Shown piece by piece: positions 1 to 12,667 of a stretch of 64,000 nucleotides of DNA. Numbering within the stretch: position 1 is the first letter of the stretch; every line of letters begins with the position of its first letter. The DNA is from Paramarasmius palmivorus (lineage: Eukaryota > Basidiomycota > Agaricomycetes > Agaricales > Marasmiaceae), in the NCBI GenBank assembly GCA_037176845.1, contig JAYKXP010000034.1:434001-498000 (forward strand). The letters run 5' to 3'. The notes below the pieces were generated by a model that saw only the letters and a program-made list of their open reading frames with translations, was not told the origin of the DNA and made no database searches. The translations under genes and the position numbers were made by a program.

Positions 1-120
1 AATTGTATTTTTTGAGGGTTTGCATTTAGGATTTTGGAATGTGAATAGAGTTGAACTTTATCTGGATTATCACTTGCGTTGGTTAAGGACACGCTAAGGG
101 CATTGAGGGAGAAGGTAACT

Positions 121-222
121 TCCCCCTTAGCTCAGCGGTAGAGCGCTTCACTAGTATTTGCAGTTCTGTACAAAGAACCATATGCTATGAAGAGGTCAGT
201 CGTTCAAGTCGGCTAGGGGGAA
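121..222 (+). tRNA. tRNA-Thr (AGT anticodon), intron-containing
   Basis: Cloverleaf read directly: acceptor TCCCCCT (121-127) pairs with AGGGGGA (215-221), D arm GCTC/GAGC, anticodon stem CTTCA/TGAAG, T arm AGTCG/CGGCT with loop TTCAAGT. The anticodon loop reads CT-AGT-A, so the anticodon is AGT (threonine, read as IGU). A 30-nt intron (157-186) sits one base 3' of the anticodon, the canonical eukaryotic position. The same tRNA body recurs at 61287 and, on the minus strand, at 63510. Confidence 0.93.
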
Positions 223-3200
223 ATACAAATGCACAGAACTCTTACACTTTTAGTGCTGCTCCCCAGTGCTTTTCTGAACTGACTTGTATTCGTCACCATG
301 AGCTTTTCGGCCGAAGCGTTCAGGTACATCGGCTGTACAGCTTTCAAAATTGAATATCGAATCCCCGGGCCGTCGGATGACGTAACTCGAAGCTCTTGAA
401 CCAAAACCACCACGACCCGAGAACAATGGGTACGTCTATATCAGCTTTCCTCTCGTAACGTGTCATGCATGTCAGATGTCATGAATCAGAAGAGCAGGTA
501 GGTCATGGTGTACCGCACCCTTTGCCCAATACTAGAGCCAGAGTCGAACAACAGCGCCCTTTTCTGGTGTATGCATATGATCCACGGAGCGCAATTCCGG
601 CTAGGGGTCAGTGTAGTTGTGTGGAACTTGGAAGGAAAGTATTTATCGAGATCATTTTCTGGAATCTGATTTCTCACTTCATTCAAGCTGTCAGTGGTTT
701 CGAGTTTCAAGTTTGTTTCGGCCGATGATACATTCGGTCAGGTACCACGCCGCGGCGCAAATTCGATGATGTAACTTCCCTTGGTTTGACCAAAACCAAC
801 CATGTCGACTTGCTTCGAACTCTTTTTTTTTTCGTGTTTCTTCTACAAAAGCAGGATGCAGACCGAGGATCTCGGATATGGACATGGGTACTACGTCGGC
901 GGTACATCAAGATTCAACTAACGTGCTGTGACACAAAAGTACAAGTGGTAGATCTTCTGCCGCACCTTTTCCCGCCACACCAGAGTTGGACAACAGTGTC
1001 CTTTTCTAGGTATGTGGAATTCGAACTGGGATATCGTGTACGACCTTTACATGATAGCGGCGATCAATGCTGTACTCTCACATGGGTATACCCAAGTGGC
1101 AAGTCGCTTCCTTCTTCTGTTCGGTGTTGAACTTACTGGTATTGATTCAAAAGGGGACGACGTTTCCTGCTGCAACGTCTTGGACAACACTGTCCTTTTG
1201 TGTGTATGGGGGTGAGTCAAATTCGCACGTCAATGTGATCGTTTGTGGGGGCCGATGCTGTCGACTCTCGAGCGAGTGCTGTAGGCTGACACCCCTATTT
1301 TGTGTATGTGGAATTGGAATATCGTGTACGTGTCTGAGTCCGAGATTCACCGTGGCATGATTGTGGCAGCCAGTGCTGTCTTTCGCTTCTAAGCGAGCAA
1401 TATGCTCCGTGGATCTGGAGGTGTTGGTTGTTCATGGTGTTTTCTCGATGAGGGAGGTCGTGTACCGCATATAGGTTGTTCGGGAAGAGATCTAAGGTTG
1501 GTACGTAGATTCCCTCAGTTTGAGTTCTACACGATGGTGGCGACTGATGCTGTTTGAATGCGAAAGGCGGGGATCTCGAGTTGTTCATTTCTTCTGGTGT
1601 TTTATCGCACTACCTGCGGCATTAGGTTATTTACTGTATATGCCACATCTGAGTGCCATTTCTTGGTCGAGTATCGAAGAAGGAATGTGCTACATACTAC
1701 TGGTGAGCTATCAAAGTTCTTTTCAAATTGCACGATTTTTAATATCAATGCTACATTTTCTGCTCATTCTTTCATAGTAGGATTGTGGCGGCTATACGTC
1801 AATAAGTCGATCTTTATCGCATCTACTAGAAAGGTTCATATGTCGTTCCCTCGGATAGAGGTGATAAACATTGGTTTGGGGAAAACGAGGTGATAAACAT
1901 TGGTTTGGGGAAAACTACGGTCCTTTGTGCTCTGAGCAAGGACAAAATTTCTTTGTGATGATTATTGCTATGGGGTTTCGTTTGAACTCCAAGTCCCAGA
2001 TTAACAACCGACGTTCTGATCGACGCAGGCGAGCACTTTACATCTCTACAAGGAAACTAATTTCTAGCCATGAAACGGCGTTCGCAGCTCGACTCCTATG
2101 ATGCATTCCGCTCGTTTTTCCATCGAAGTGTGGCGGCTGTACATGAACTCGGGAGTGCGATCTTTCAATGTCTATTGCTTCCGGTCCAAACTGGCACATA
2201 TTACTAGCTTTAGAGTCCGACCCTTGTTTTTTCACACAACCGACTCGGTTCTTCGTGTACAGCGCCAGGACAATTTTTCCGACAGGATCTTTCGTCCGTG
2301 TTATGAGACTTACCCTTTCAAGTTGTTTTGGCTACAGGTGTCGTCACAGAGTCTTCTCGCTCAGCGCGCTTCCGTTACGATACGTCAACATTTACCCACG
2401 TCTGACTCCTTGGGCGCGTTCACATGAAGGAAGATTGATAGAACCATATAAACGCCTCTTGCATCTGTAGCGTGGCTTCCATGCGACCACAAGCACATTG
2501 GTCCCTGGATCGATAGATACTTCTAGATAATGTACATGGAAGCTTCCTCTGGTCGTGAGTGAGTCCCGATTGAGCTCATCGTTTCTGATCGCCGTCGATA
2601 TGTTTAGCTTGTCCTAGCTGACCCTGACAGCGGGGATGGAATAAGTTCGTTCTTCCAGGTTCTCATGGGCTCCAATGAGAGCAGTATGTTCCGCGATTTT
2701 CTGCTCCGATTTCAGTTCACCTTCTGATTTTCTTCATGCATCCATTAGAACCATCTCACTGAAATAGACATACGTTACCATGCCTTTGGATCATGAAGGC
2801 AAACTAACTGTATGCAGGATGTGAGTTAAAAGTTGGTTAGGCCAAAACCGATTGAACTTACGTTTCTTTGCCTTTTATATGAAGGCCTATAAGCATCTTT
2901 GCACGCGACCGCTGAATGCAGGGTATGTTCCAGAAAGTGTTTCAGAAGCGAGGGCCTTCAGCTCCGTCTCCATAGCGTTCCATTTCAAGAATATACCCGA
3001 GTTGCGCGGCTCGTCGCATATCATCCTCTTGACTGCTATGGGAACATACGCCTTCTGCCTTCTACTTCCGCAGTATCCGAGTATGGTCAGCGGGGTGGCG
3101 GCGAGTGCTGTATGTTCTGGAAGACGATCCGTTCTGATGTTTTCCGCGCAAGCACGCGAGCTCCCGTCCGGCTGAGGATCTTACATGAGTCGGCATAGCG
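223..3200. repeat. Gene-poor region with degenerate repeats
   Basis: No coding gene is convincing here. Short related blocks recur at irregular spacing. One is a GACAACA-TGTCCTTTT block near 540, 985 and 1182. Another has a GCGGCGA..TGCTGT core near 1056, 1362, 1531 and 3097. A third is GTGGCGGCT.TAC..GATCTTT near 1786 and 2129. The pattern suggests an old, decayed tandem or dispersed repeat. ORFs in this stretch are short and overlap on both strands. Confidence 0.5.
1858..1915. repeat. Perfect tandem duplication, 29-bp unit
   Basis: Two adjacent identical copies of a 29-bp unit beginning GAGGTGATAAACATTGG, at 1858-1886 and 1887-1915. It is the only perfect repeat in the otherwise degenerate region, so it is probably recent. 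Confidence 0.9.
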
Positions 3201-4197
3201 TCCTGGCCCTAGAAAATAGGGCGTAATTAAACTTCTCTCTTTGAACGGTCCGCCCTACTTTCTCCAAGTGTAGCACTTGCTATTTTCTCAAATAGGCGTG
3301 TCAACCGGGACTCGTAATCTCAATGTGGCGATTAGTTTCCTAGGCCCTGCCAGTGCGGCGGCAGTACTCAACCAACAATCGTTCAGCGCTGTTGAGCTTA
3401 GATCAATCACTGCTCTTTCCTCGTGAATTTTCTTGCTTCTGATCCTAGAGGCATCATGGCGCGGGTCGATCGTTGATTCTTACTACGACCTCAAAATCCC
3501 CAGGCCTCTCCGTATCATCTCCTTTCACGAGTTATCCTTCCCGTGCCTTCTGACCACATGATAGTCCCGTTAACGCGGATTTGGAGACCTGTGATTCTCA
3601 AGGCTGGCCGCGTACTCCTGCCACTAGAATGACGGGAACAGACTGTCGTGATTTGCGGATTTTGAGGGTTTGTATTCGCCATTTTTCACTCGTGTGCTCT
3701 TTCATTCCCAGTCTTGTCGCGTGGCTGCCTCGTGAGCGGTGATGCGCCACATGTCGACAAATGGGTTCCTCATGAAATGACTCGGAGCAGGTAACAATCT
3801 GTTCATCTTGATGTAGGTGCTTTCTCGGAAATTTCCCTTAGGTGAGTAAGCCAACATTGAGTAACGAGTCTTGTTGAAGAGTTATTACTAATGGCTTCAT
3901 TTGAACTGAGGCCTCCCCTCACTTCGTCTTGCCACAGATCAATCAATTTGGCCTCACCTTGGTCCATATCCGAGCTGCCGAACTGTGCGCTCTAATATCT
4001 ATGTCCCACAGAAGCATCTTACCAATAGATTGTAGCCAAGCCACCTCGCACATGAAGCACGAAACTATGTCAACAGGAAGAAAACCGAAACAATTTACGT
4101 CCTTGGATTTTCATGGTCCGTCAAGTAATAGCTAATGAATAATATATACTAAGATAACTCAGAGAACTCCTGACATCCCAAAATAAAACATAATTGA
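3201..4197. other. No gene seen
   Basis: About 1 kb without a convincing ORF or RNA gene. The only plus ORF (68 codons near 3929) has no recognisable domain. Confidence 0.5.
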
Positions 4198-4199
4198 TA

Positions 4200-4473
4200 C
4201 TGTACTATTTCATTCATTTCGGATGGTCACGGTCACAAGGCCAAAAATATCCGAAATTTTTCGTTTGGTCACAGGTCACTGGAGGATCATCCAAGTCCTC
4301 CCAGCGAGTTACCAGCGCTAACATCCCGAATTTTGCCCAAATTTGGCAATTTTGGGCGTTCATTTCCGAAATTTTGGCCGTGGTCACAGACCGCGGGCCC
4401 ACCATCCGACAGGTCACTTTCGGATGGAAGGTCACAGGTCACAACGCCATCCGAAACGAATGAAGTAGTACAG
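4200..4473. mobile_element. MITE (non-autonomous TIR element, TA target duplication)
   Basis: A 274-bp element bounded by TA dinucleotides (4198-4199 and 4474-4475). The left terminus starts CTGTACTATTTCATTC and the right terminus, reverse complemented, starts CTGTACTACTTCATTC. The match extends about 27 bp into TTTCGGATGG with two mismatches. The interior repeats GGTCAC motifs and contains an inverted GCCCAAATT/AATTTTGGGC hairpin near 4336-4358. There is no coding capacity beyond incidental ORFs. Terminal repeats plus TA duplication indicate mobilisation by a Tc1/mariner-superfamily transposase. Its ends do not match those of the autonomous pogo-like element at 57.2 kb, so a different source transposase is implied. 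Confidence 0.85.
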
Positions 4474-4475
4474 TA

Positions 4476-5926
4476 TACCTATCCCGGATATTCGACATAG
4501 CAAAATCGTGGTCTTTTTGTCGCCCCAAACGCTCCGATTCTCCTGATGTTAATTTACCCTGATTGGGTCCATTGTGCATTGGCTAGTTAGCACTCTGCTA
4601 GTTGCAGGTGTCCCCAAACTTGCAAGATGTTAATAAATTCTGCCGAGCTCATTAACGCCAAAGGGCCTTTGCATCGAGCCAAGACTTAATACTCAAGCGC
4701 TCACACGTCTTTCGAAATCAAAGCTTCTCTATGTAGGGCGCTCAACAACTGCATTCATACTGCCCATGAACCGAACTGGTTCTCCGGGAAAAATAACCAG
4801 ACAGTCAAAATCGCAGGTCCCGTGTCTTCCTTACAGTCTCCGCAGATGTACAATCAATCATACGCCTAGACCTTTAGACTCGGACGTGTCAGCAGTAACA
4901 GAGAACCCTCAACCCAGGGCAACGCTGCGGTATTGAGTGAGCCTGTTGTGGAGCCGACTGTAACTATCTGGGAGAACTGCTATCTCCCTTAGTATCAATT
5001 ACCATAGTTAGCTTGATAGCATGCTGCATCGATGTTGATGGGTCCAGCCCAGCAGAATAGACGTCTTTCCGTTCATGCTGTCATGATGATCATAATCTAT
5101 TATCCCAGTTTGCTACGTTCTGCTGATTTCTCTGAACAATGCACGCTTATAGAAAGACTTATAAACCCTGTCAGGAGATTGGGCTTGATAAACAATAGTG
5201 GCTAAAATTTTTGAAATTTGAAAGCCCCGAGGATCCCGATCAGCCTTTTTGCGGGCGGCGTGCTCGAGTTTGGGTATGTATACCCAGAACATGACCATCT
5301 CGTATGGCCTTATTGGTGCACGAAAGACGCCGCTGGAAAGGTGGGCCGGAGCGGCAGAACATCTTTTGATAGGGGCGAGATCAAAGCTGTCGTAAGATTG
5401 TCAATGAGCTGGTTTGTTTTGGGGCTCGATCGGCAGTCACCTTCTAGTAACGAGTTTGGGCCTGCGCTGTCCTTTCGTTCACGTACTCGCGTTCTCCAGA
5501 ATCGGAGTAGTCCATACTTGTCGGGGTCAAGTTGGCCTGCGAGCTGTAATACTTACGTGGTATTGATAATTTGATTGTTCAGTAAAAGATGTAGATTGCC
5601 TAGTGATGGCTCAGAGATGACATGGGGCCACGGAGCAATCACGGAAGCCATTCAAAAGGGACGACGGCTTGCAGAGTCTGTTTCATTGATCCCTCTGACG
5701 AAGTTTGTGGTACAGCGTGCGGCCGTCCGTGGAACAGAAATATTCCATTTTACGATGATGATTCAACACGCGAAAGATAATACATCCTCTGCGAATCAAA
5801 CTCGAAGAAAGGTATCCTTTGATCCGTCTATGCGCCACAGCACTGCTTATTTAGTTCGCGGTCTGGAGAAGTTCAGAGATAATAATATTTACGATCCGTT
5901 CCGGCATATGTTTAGATAACAACCCT
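4476..5926. other. No confident gene; weak ORF pair at 5218-5919
   Basis: A single plus frame runs from 5218 to 5919 with one TGA at 5572-5574. A candidate intron ending TGATTGTTCAG lies near that stop. No domain is recognisable, so this may be a decayed gene or chance. Confidence 0.3.
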
Positions 5927-6609
5927 TCATCCGGAACTGAAAGCCATTTCCCAAATGTCTCCGCCCAAATCGCTCTTCTTTAATCCAGAAAACGTTGCGC
6001 CACCAAGGCGCGCGCCATCTACACTTCGTTCCGTATTCAATGCCTCATTGATTGCGGCAAGTACATCGTAGACGGTAATATATCGAGGATTTATCGTCGA
6101 ACGATGAACTGTAACCACAAGGTCCGGCATATTTGGATATATCAGTGACATTGATGGGAGAGGAGGCTCCGTAGCCGGGTCGTTGAGGTCTATATCGTCT
6201 AACTGGAACTGCATAGGTCTTTGGAGCTTGCGATGCAGCCGGATATTGACTCCGACTGCGCCAGGGAGTTGGGGAGGTAACGGTATACAAGCACATGACC
6301 TCCCTGCGGCCAGCCTTCGGCACTGAAGCATTTGTTGAGGCAATCCCAAATCCATTCAGGTGGCGTGTGTCCGCCTGAGCGTCTGGGAAAAGCAGGGGTA
6401 TGGCCACGCGGACGGGTAATCGTAACATTTGAATGCGTAAGAGGTGTCACAGGAGGCAATAACAGAGAGGCCGTAGCCGTCCTGGGTGATTGATGACGAA
6501 AGGACGCCAGTCTGCGACCTGAGGACTTCATATGGAATGCCCCTGGTGCATTACCGGTTTCATTGGGGGTAATATGCATGTCTAGCCAGTCTGAATCAGC
6601 CTCCGTCAT
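5927..6609 (-). CDS. DUF6699 domain protein (copy 1), model incomplete
   Basis: Two overlapping minus-strand frames belong to one gene. The downstream frame (5927 to about 6270) carries the DUF6699 core. It runs from an LHRKLQ segment through PATEPPLPSMSLI, then VVTVHRS, the YITVYDVLAAINEAL segment and a terminal FSGLKKSDLGGDIW motif, parallel to the copies at 7567 and 12668. The upstream frame (6609 to 6300) gives a Pro/Thr-rich N-terminus, as in the other copies. An intron ending ...GGCGCAG near 6262 probably joins them, but the donor is unresolved. A further possible intron (6592-6635) has good GTAAGC and CTAAT signals and would move the start upstream. The molecular function of DUF6699 is unknown. 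Family assignment is by pattern; exact exon limits are uncertain. Confidence 0.6.
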
Positions 6610-7566
6610 TAGAATAAAGGAAGATAGGTGCTTACCTGAGAGCTACATACATTCAACCCTCTTCACCCGTATTGCAATCAATTGCTCTGAAGAGGGGGTG
6701 AGCAACTGGTCCAAGGTTGTTGATGGGTAAAAAAGAGCTTGCCAATGGAGGTTGGGATAAATAGAACTTCTTGTTGTACCTTTTTCCTTAATTGAATTGT
6801 GCCGTTTCTATCAACATTTACGGAGTGCACTTCCATAGAACATGGTCACCTGAAATGCGAACAAGGTTTGGTTGAATTACCAGCTTTGTCCCTGAGAACG
6901 ATCAGACGGGGATTGGAGGAAACACATGAACCTTAGCTTGTGTATCAAACGCATTCAATAGGTGCAAGAATATGACATCGGGGAATACCGCTCTCGATTT
7001 TAACTGCAGAAATTCATCTTCAGATAGGGAATGCGAGTTTCGAAAAGCGAAGAGCGCTCAGTACCGCGTAGGCCAATCTGAGATCACTACCCTGTGATTC
7101 AAAGCGTGTCAGAGGGTTCCACAGTCGAAGGTCTAGAAATGGGAGAGAGAATTTAGTTTTTAATGGACCAAGTGACGGGTGGTTTTCAATCGTAGATAAG
7201 GGCAGACGCTGATTTTATCAGATTATCCGATCTCGGCTCCGTAAGACTCCGAGATGATCGGAGCACGTGAGAGCCAAACATGCTTACTTTCCTCCATCTT
7301 CGTCGGTTGACCTGCGCCGTCGTCATCAACAGCCAGCTCAAGCTCCTCTTTTGATCTTGGGTCGAATGGATCCCAAGCTAGACTGCGGACGGACGGACGC
7401 CTACAGAGTCCCTGATTGAATGCTGGGGATTACCCGGTGTGAATCGTTGGTCATTATGAGTTATACATTACTGATTATCTGGTTTACAAACAGATCCCAA
7501 TTCTTAATGTTGGGCAAGGTACACAGTTCATACATAGGTGTGTCATACGCTACCGATCCTCTGCGG
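6610..7566. other. No gene seen
   Basis: About 950 bp between two minus-strand DUF6699 genes. It probably holds the promoter of copy 1 and the 3' flank of copy 2. No supported ORF. Confidence 0.5.
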
Positions 7567-8418
7567 CTATCTAACATGCAGTACCCAGGTATCTCCCCCG
7601 ATACGACTCTTAGACAACCCAGCAAACCGATGTCTTGACCCCAGAAGATCCAATCGTATGGCCCCAAATTTCCCGAGAACACTATCTTCTAAACCCCGAT
7701 TATGCCATATCAGCTCGTGCCTTGACTGTTCATCAAGAGGAATTTGCAGTGCCCTCCCAATGGCAGCAAAAACATCAGCCACGGTTACCCAATGCGTTTC
7801 AGACCGGTGGACTGTGATAGGCCACAGGAGCACAGGATGGATGATGGTTAAGGAAGGTAGTTCGGGGGAAGTAGCCGGTTCGAGAAGGTATCGACAATGT
7901 GCATCTCCCTCTCGTAGACTCTGCCTGACAAATTGATATGCAGAGGCTAGGTCGATCCGCGGGTGGTGTGCCCTGTCGCTGGGTCTCCGCAGCGCAGGGT
8001 GCAATGCAATTTTGTTGTCGCAGTCTGCCTGGGATGGAAGGGATATGTTCCGGTGCTGAGGTTCTGCAGGCGCTGGTGTTTGTCGTGGCGATGAGTAATA
8101 AGCGCCTGGTGTGACAGGTGAATAGCCGTTCTGGATACGTGGACTGTCATCAAGAGCACTCCGTACGGGTGGATCGTGCACGGCCCAGGCTGATGCTGAC
8201 CCAGTCGGAAATCCCCCCGATGAATATAGCATCGTTGTGTTGGTTCGGGCCGTGTGTCTCGACGGCATTGGGATAGAATGATAATTTGTTAAGGATGTGA
8301 AGGGTTGTGTGGAAGATGATGCGTAGTGCTGTGGAATTACACTGTTCGATGTAGAGGCTGGGTGAGGGAGCATTCGCCTTGAACTATGTCCTGAACGATA
8401 TTCTTTGGGGTACTCCAT
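7567..8418 (-). CDS. DUF6699 domain protein (copy 2)
   Basis: A single-exon 283-aa protein starting MEYPKEYRSGHSS at the first ATG of the frame; the frame itself opens two codons earlier at a GTG. The N-terminal half is low-complexity Ser/Pro/Thr. The C-terminal 130 residues hold the DUF6699 pattern: LEPATSPELPSLTI, WPITVHRSE, WVTVADVFAAIGRALQIPL and a closing HRFAGLSKSRIGGDTWVLHV. The spacing of these blocks matches copy 1 (5927) and copy 3 (12668). DUF6699 proteins are common in Agaricomycetes and have no assigned biochemical role. No signal peptide or membrane segment is visible. Confidence 0.8.
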   Translation of the reverse strand: MEYPKEYRSGHSSRRMLPHPASTSNSVIPQHYASSSTQPFTSLTNYHSIPMPSRHTARTNTTMLYSSGGFPTGSASAWAVHDPPVRSALDDSPRIQNGYSPVTPGAYYSSPRQTPAPAEPQHRNISLPSQADCDNKIALHPALRRPSDRAHHPRIDLASAYQFVRQSLREGDAHCRYLLEPATSPELPSLTIIHPVLLWPITVHRSETHWVTVADVFAAIGRALQIPLDEQSRHELIWHNRGLEDSVLGKFGAIRLDLLGSRHRFAGLSKSRIGGDTWVLHVR

Positions 8419-11400
8419 TGGCACGATGGGTATGCGTTATTTAGGGGATCTGTCTATCTTGTTAACAATCTCCTTGGCTAGGCGATCCTAGGTGACATAC
8501 CTAATACGCGAGGACCCTGAAGTACGAAGACGATCTGTACAGTGGGAGAACAGTGGTGGCACTTTGTCGTGATACTGAACGGGATAAGCCCAGTTGTTGG
8601 ACACTGCGTTGGTCGTAGTCTGAAGTGGGGAGTAGGTATGTCTGCGGTTTCCTGGTCGAGGTACTTTATTTCATTCCAATCTGTGTGGTTAGGGTTCCAT
8701 TCTGGGCAACACTTACGTAGCGATCCTCGGATTTCGAAGCCGCTTTCGAAGCTCTTTCGCCGCATGCCTCGTGCATGGAAGACCCGTCTTCGGTCTCGCT
8801 TGCGACGCGCCAGAACAACCGAATTCATGGCGTCCTCTGGGTCGTTTCAGTACTCACGTTTGGACTTTGGAATGTCAACGTGACGCTACTATAACAGCAA
8901 TTTTCGCCCTTGTGATACGTTTTTTGACGAGTACATATGGCTTTCTTCCGTTTTGTTACGATAAGGTTTCCTCAGCGTCGATGATTCGGACAAAGTCTAA
9001 TTAAGTGCCGAGTTGCTTCGTTACAAAGGAACAGCCCATGTTCTGTGCGAAAAGACTTGGGCGCGACATTGAGGCGCCGATGCTTCCATGGAACCACCCC
9101 TTCTCAGAGTTACCAAAGCTCATGAACGTACCTTCTTAAAATGTGGGGTTCCAAGACGGAGAGGCTATGGCCATCAAACCGGCCACTATTCATCACCCCA
9201 CACGCCTACGAGTCCTCGCGGCACTTATACTGATGAAGCTGTTAGCGATCGGCTACAGCTTCACATTCTGCATACGATGAAGACGGAGTTCTGATTGCAG
9301 GACGTTGACTGTGCCGCACTGATTGCGAAGTCTTTTCGTCAAAGACGGTCTACCTATTGTCGGCCTGATGTCAAACCGATGAAATGATGAATGAAGGGGA
9401 CAAGATGGTAGGCTGAACTAGGTTGAATTGAACTGCGCTTAGAATAGACTCGATCACTGAAAGATCAGTAACACGACCGAGCCCGAGTGCCATGCTTCTT
9501 GTCTGGTTTGCTTTCTGTTCATCAAGTGCTTTGAACGTTTGCTTGAATGCCTCCTGACATGTGGAAATGAAATCATACCCTTTGCGTACTTTGGGAACAC
9601 AATGCTCGAATGAGCAACTTTCTCAGTCAAAAGCTCTGATAGAAAATTCGAGACAGAAAAAGAGAGCGCGTAATCCACGGAAGACATCTCCAAACGCGGA
9701 GAAATTGGCTGGGATCAAACTCGTTTTTAAAGACACAACCGGTCTGATAAAGAATAGCAGGGCAGGGTAAAGTGACGTTGAATCGCGAGTCTCGAGGACG
9801 TACGATCTTATCTGTTTAAACCCGACAAGTCGCAACCTCAGGTCAGATCGGTCAATTTGGATCTAGTCAATCAGAGATTTACATGAGAGATCCCAGTATA
9901 ATTCAACCTGTACCCCCACATTTGATCTATACAACTCCGTGAAACGGAGTCAAGGTAAGCATCGGAATTACTGGCAGGTGGAGTGCCACTGGAAGCTTCT
10001 CATGCAATGAATAGCAGTGCTACCAACCCCAACTTTGATAGATCGGCGCATATCAAAGGGCAGTAAGATCTAATTTACGGACGTCTCTGTTATACGAGTT
10101 TGCAGATCTCGGTAAATTTTTGCTTCCTGGGGTGTAGCCAGTTGTGGAATGAATCACATCCCCGGCATCTATTTCCTTCCAGACGCGTGTAGCCCTAATC
10201 AGTCTTACCATCCAAAGAGGCCTTCAAATCGAATCCTACGCCGCTGACGCGGTATTTTGTGCTGGATCAGCTTGTAAATAGCCTAAATAGCTTTTTCTTT
10301 TGAGCAACCAAACCCAATATGCCACACTACACGTTGCTAACACGAGGCAAAAAGATGCAATTTATCTGTAATCATACTTGCGCGGGAGCACTGAGTGGCC
10401 TTGCCTTGCTTTGGACGGGTAGTGGCTAAAGCGCTCAAGCTGTATGGCGGAATAGGCTTGTGAGATAGAGACCTCAAGGGGTTGTTTTTACCAGGCATCT
10501 TCCTTAGCAAGAAGTACTAGTGAGGAGCAAGTACGTTACATGATAGGCCCAATCGCTCGGATCGCCAGGTGAGGTATGTGTTTCTCACACTGATTATCCG
10601 ATCTCGTCCAGCCAGCTCATCACTTGATCATTTACATGAACACCCTCAACAAGTTCCTCGACAGTCTCCTTCGAGCCCACTGGTCATCTTAGTCAGAAAG
10701 AGGCCCAATGAATCTCGCTTGAAGAACAAACCCAGCTAAATTGGGGTGCGAATTGCCTGAGAAAGGACTGGGATGAGGTGTGTTACTCGGCGCGAACCAA
10801 GCTTTGTGTTCTGATTCGGAAGGTTTAGGCTCTCATGAACGTTATTGACAGCAAGAATACGAAGAATACACTTAGCCGCTGGGATGATCTGTTGCGCATA
10901 TCCGTGAGATCTTCATACCCGTACACCGACCCCTTCAAGTTGTGTCCATCTTGACTCTAGCTCTATTCTCGGAGATTAATCAGTCAGTATCGTACTATAT
11001 AGTCCCGTTGGACCTGGAATGACATTTTCAGAGTCTCCGCAGCCTCACCTACTCGCTACTTAGGCATTTTGCGGTTATTGTCTGTCAACATGGTCATCAT
11101 CAGTCATTGTGATCTCAGCTTACATTCGCGCAGCCATTCCGCAAGTAGCCACGTTCCCTAATGGGCGAGATCCCGCCAAATAGACTGTTCAGTCTCGAAA
11201 GAACAGATTGCGATTGTAGTTGATGGCTCTCGTATGTGTAATCTTACGACGAAACCTGTCATGAAGATTTCGTCCCCTACCCTTTTCCCCGGAAACGTCA
11301 CTGCACAAACACCCAGATAAACCGCGGAGACTTGGTTGGCACTCGTTCGGCGGTTCTTCTTCGATTCCTCCCCCTAGGAATATTGGTCTGGATGTTACAG

Positions 11401-12667
11401 AGTTCTATCCTCGTAATACACTCTTTCCGAATGCTCAATTTTTTCTGGCTTCTTTTCTTCTCACACGATCTACTCGTCCCGTTTCCGAACACAGGGTCAA
11501 CTCGTGGAATGTTCTGGCCTTGCATTGCTTCGCTCCATAGAAGGCGTTCTGTTGCCGGACATTTGGACGTCTCCACATTGTAACACGTGTACCGCCACTA
11601 CCTGATTTCAAGATTGCTCGTATCAGCGCTTTGTTAGCGTCCACGAGAGATTTTCGTCTCTTTTACTCTGGATTCAATCTATCATTTACAGCTTTGCTTA
11701 CTATGGCTGAATTTCAACTACCCAAAAGAGAGGTTCCCGAGTCAGTTCAGAACTGCATCTAGCTGACATCCTCAAAAACGCACAGGTCACTCCCACTATC
11801 TGACCAGCCGATATCGACGAAGAGTTGGCGATCCCTCGAGGATTTCTGAGCAATGGGCTCAAACGTAGACTGCGGCGGGAACCAATGCCCATCGCGCCAA
11901 GTAGTCTTTTGGCGCCCGAACTTTTCTGTGATGGGCGTCGGCGTCTTTCCCAAAAGGGACAGAGTAGCCTCATGGCCAGGGATCACGTTGACTCATTTTA
12001 ACTCCAACGACACATTACATATCGGGTATGCTGTTGACCTTCGCCTCCACCTATCGTTTTCCAGGGAATTACGACCCAGAACACCGAACAACGAATCCAA
12101 ACATCTCCCGCCCTTCCACTTGGATTAGAGGCGGTTCGACAGCTTCCAAGAATAAATTGTATCAATCTATCCCTTTTCCCGTCTTCCCATAGCTGTAGAG
12201 AACAGAGTCTCGACGTCGTTTCACTTGTGGACATTTAACTGCTTTTCTACGCACATGGGTAACGAAGTAAGCTTTTTTTGTCTGGTTCGATTTTCTCAGT
12301 TCTCATACTCAGCACAGGATTTGACCAGCGACACGTATGCACTACACCAACGATCTCCAGAGGAATTTCACTCATTTTCACGTTCAAGGGGTCTTCAGGG
12401 ATCAAAGCGGTGCCGGGATGAAATGGTCGGGGTTCTTTCTCCAAATGGAACCATGCTGCCGATACTTGGCGATGCGAACAGATCCGGAGCACTGCCGCTC
12501 CAAAAAAAAATATGTCACGACGAGAACGTCACCGACGCCGCGTTTTGTATTTAAGACGGCCCCGTAGATGCTCGTTTTTCATTTCCAATCCCACTTCTCG
12601 CAGAAACACCCACTTTTACTGCGTATTCATTCTTACCCACCCCCTCATAATCACTATCATTCCCAGA
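8419..12667. other. Long gene-poor interval
   Basis: Over 4 kb with only short, overlapping ORFs on both strands. A minus ORF at 8478-8828 begins with a basic Arg-rich stretch and has a GTAAGT site inside it. It could be an upstream exon or a 5' leader for the DUF6699 gene at 7567, but nothing supports a protein call. No RNA gene or terminal-repeat element was recognised. Confidence 0.45.

Noticed and set aside
5218..5919. Long plus frame with one stop, possible enzyme gene
   Set aside because: No recognisable motif and no clean intron to remove the TGA; kept only as a note in the gap entry.
8478..8828. 116-codon minus ORF with Arg-rich start
   Set aside because: Contains a strong internal splice donor and no domain; more likely leader sequence or chance.
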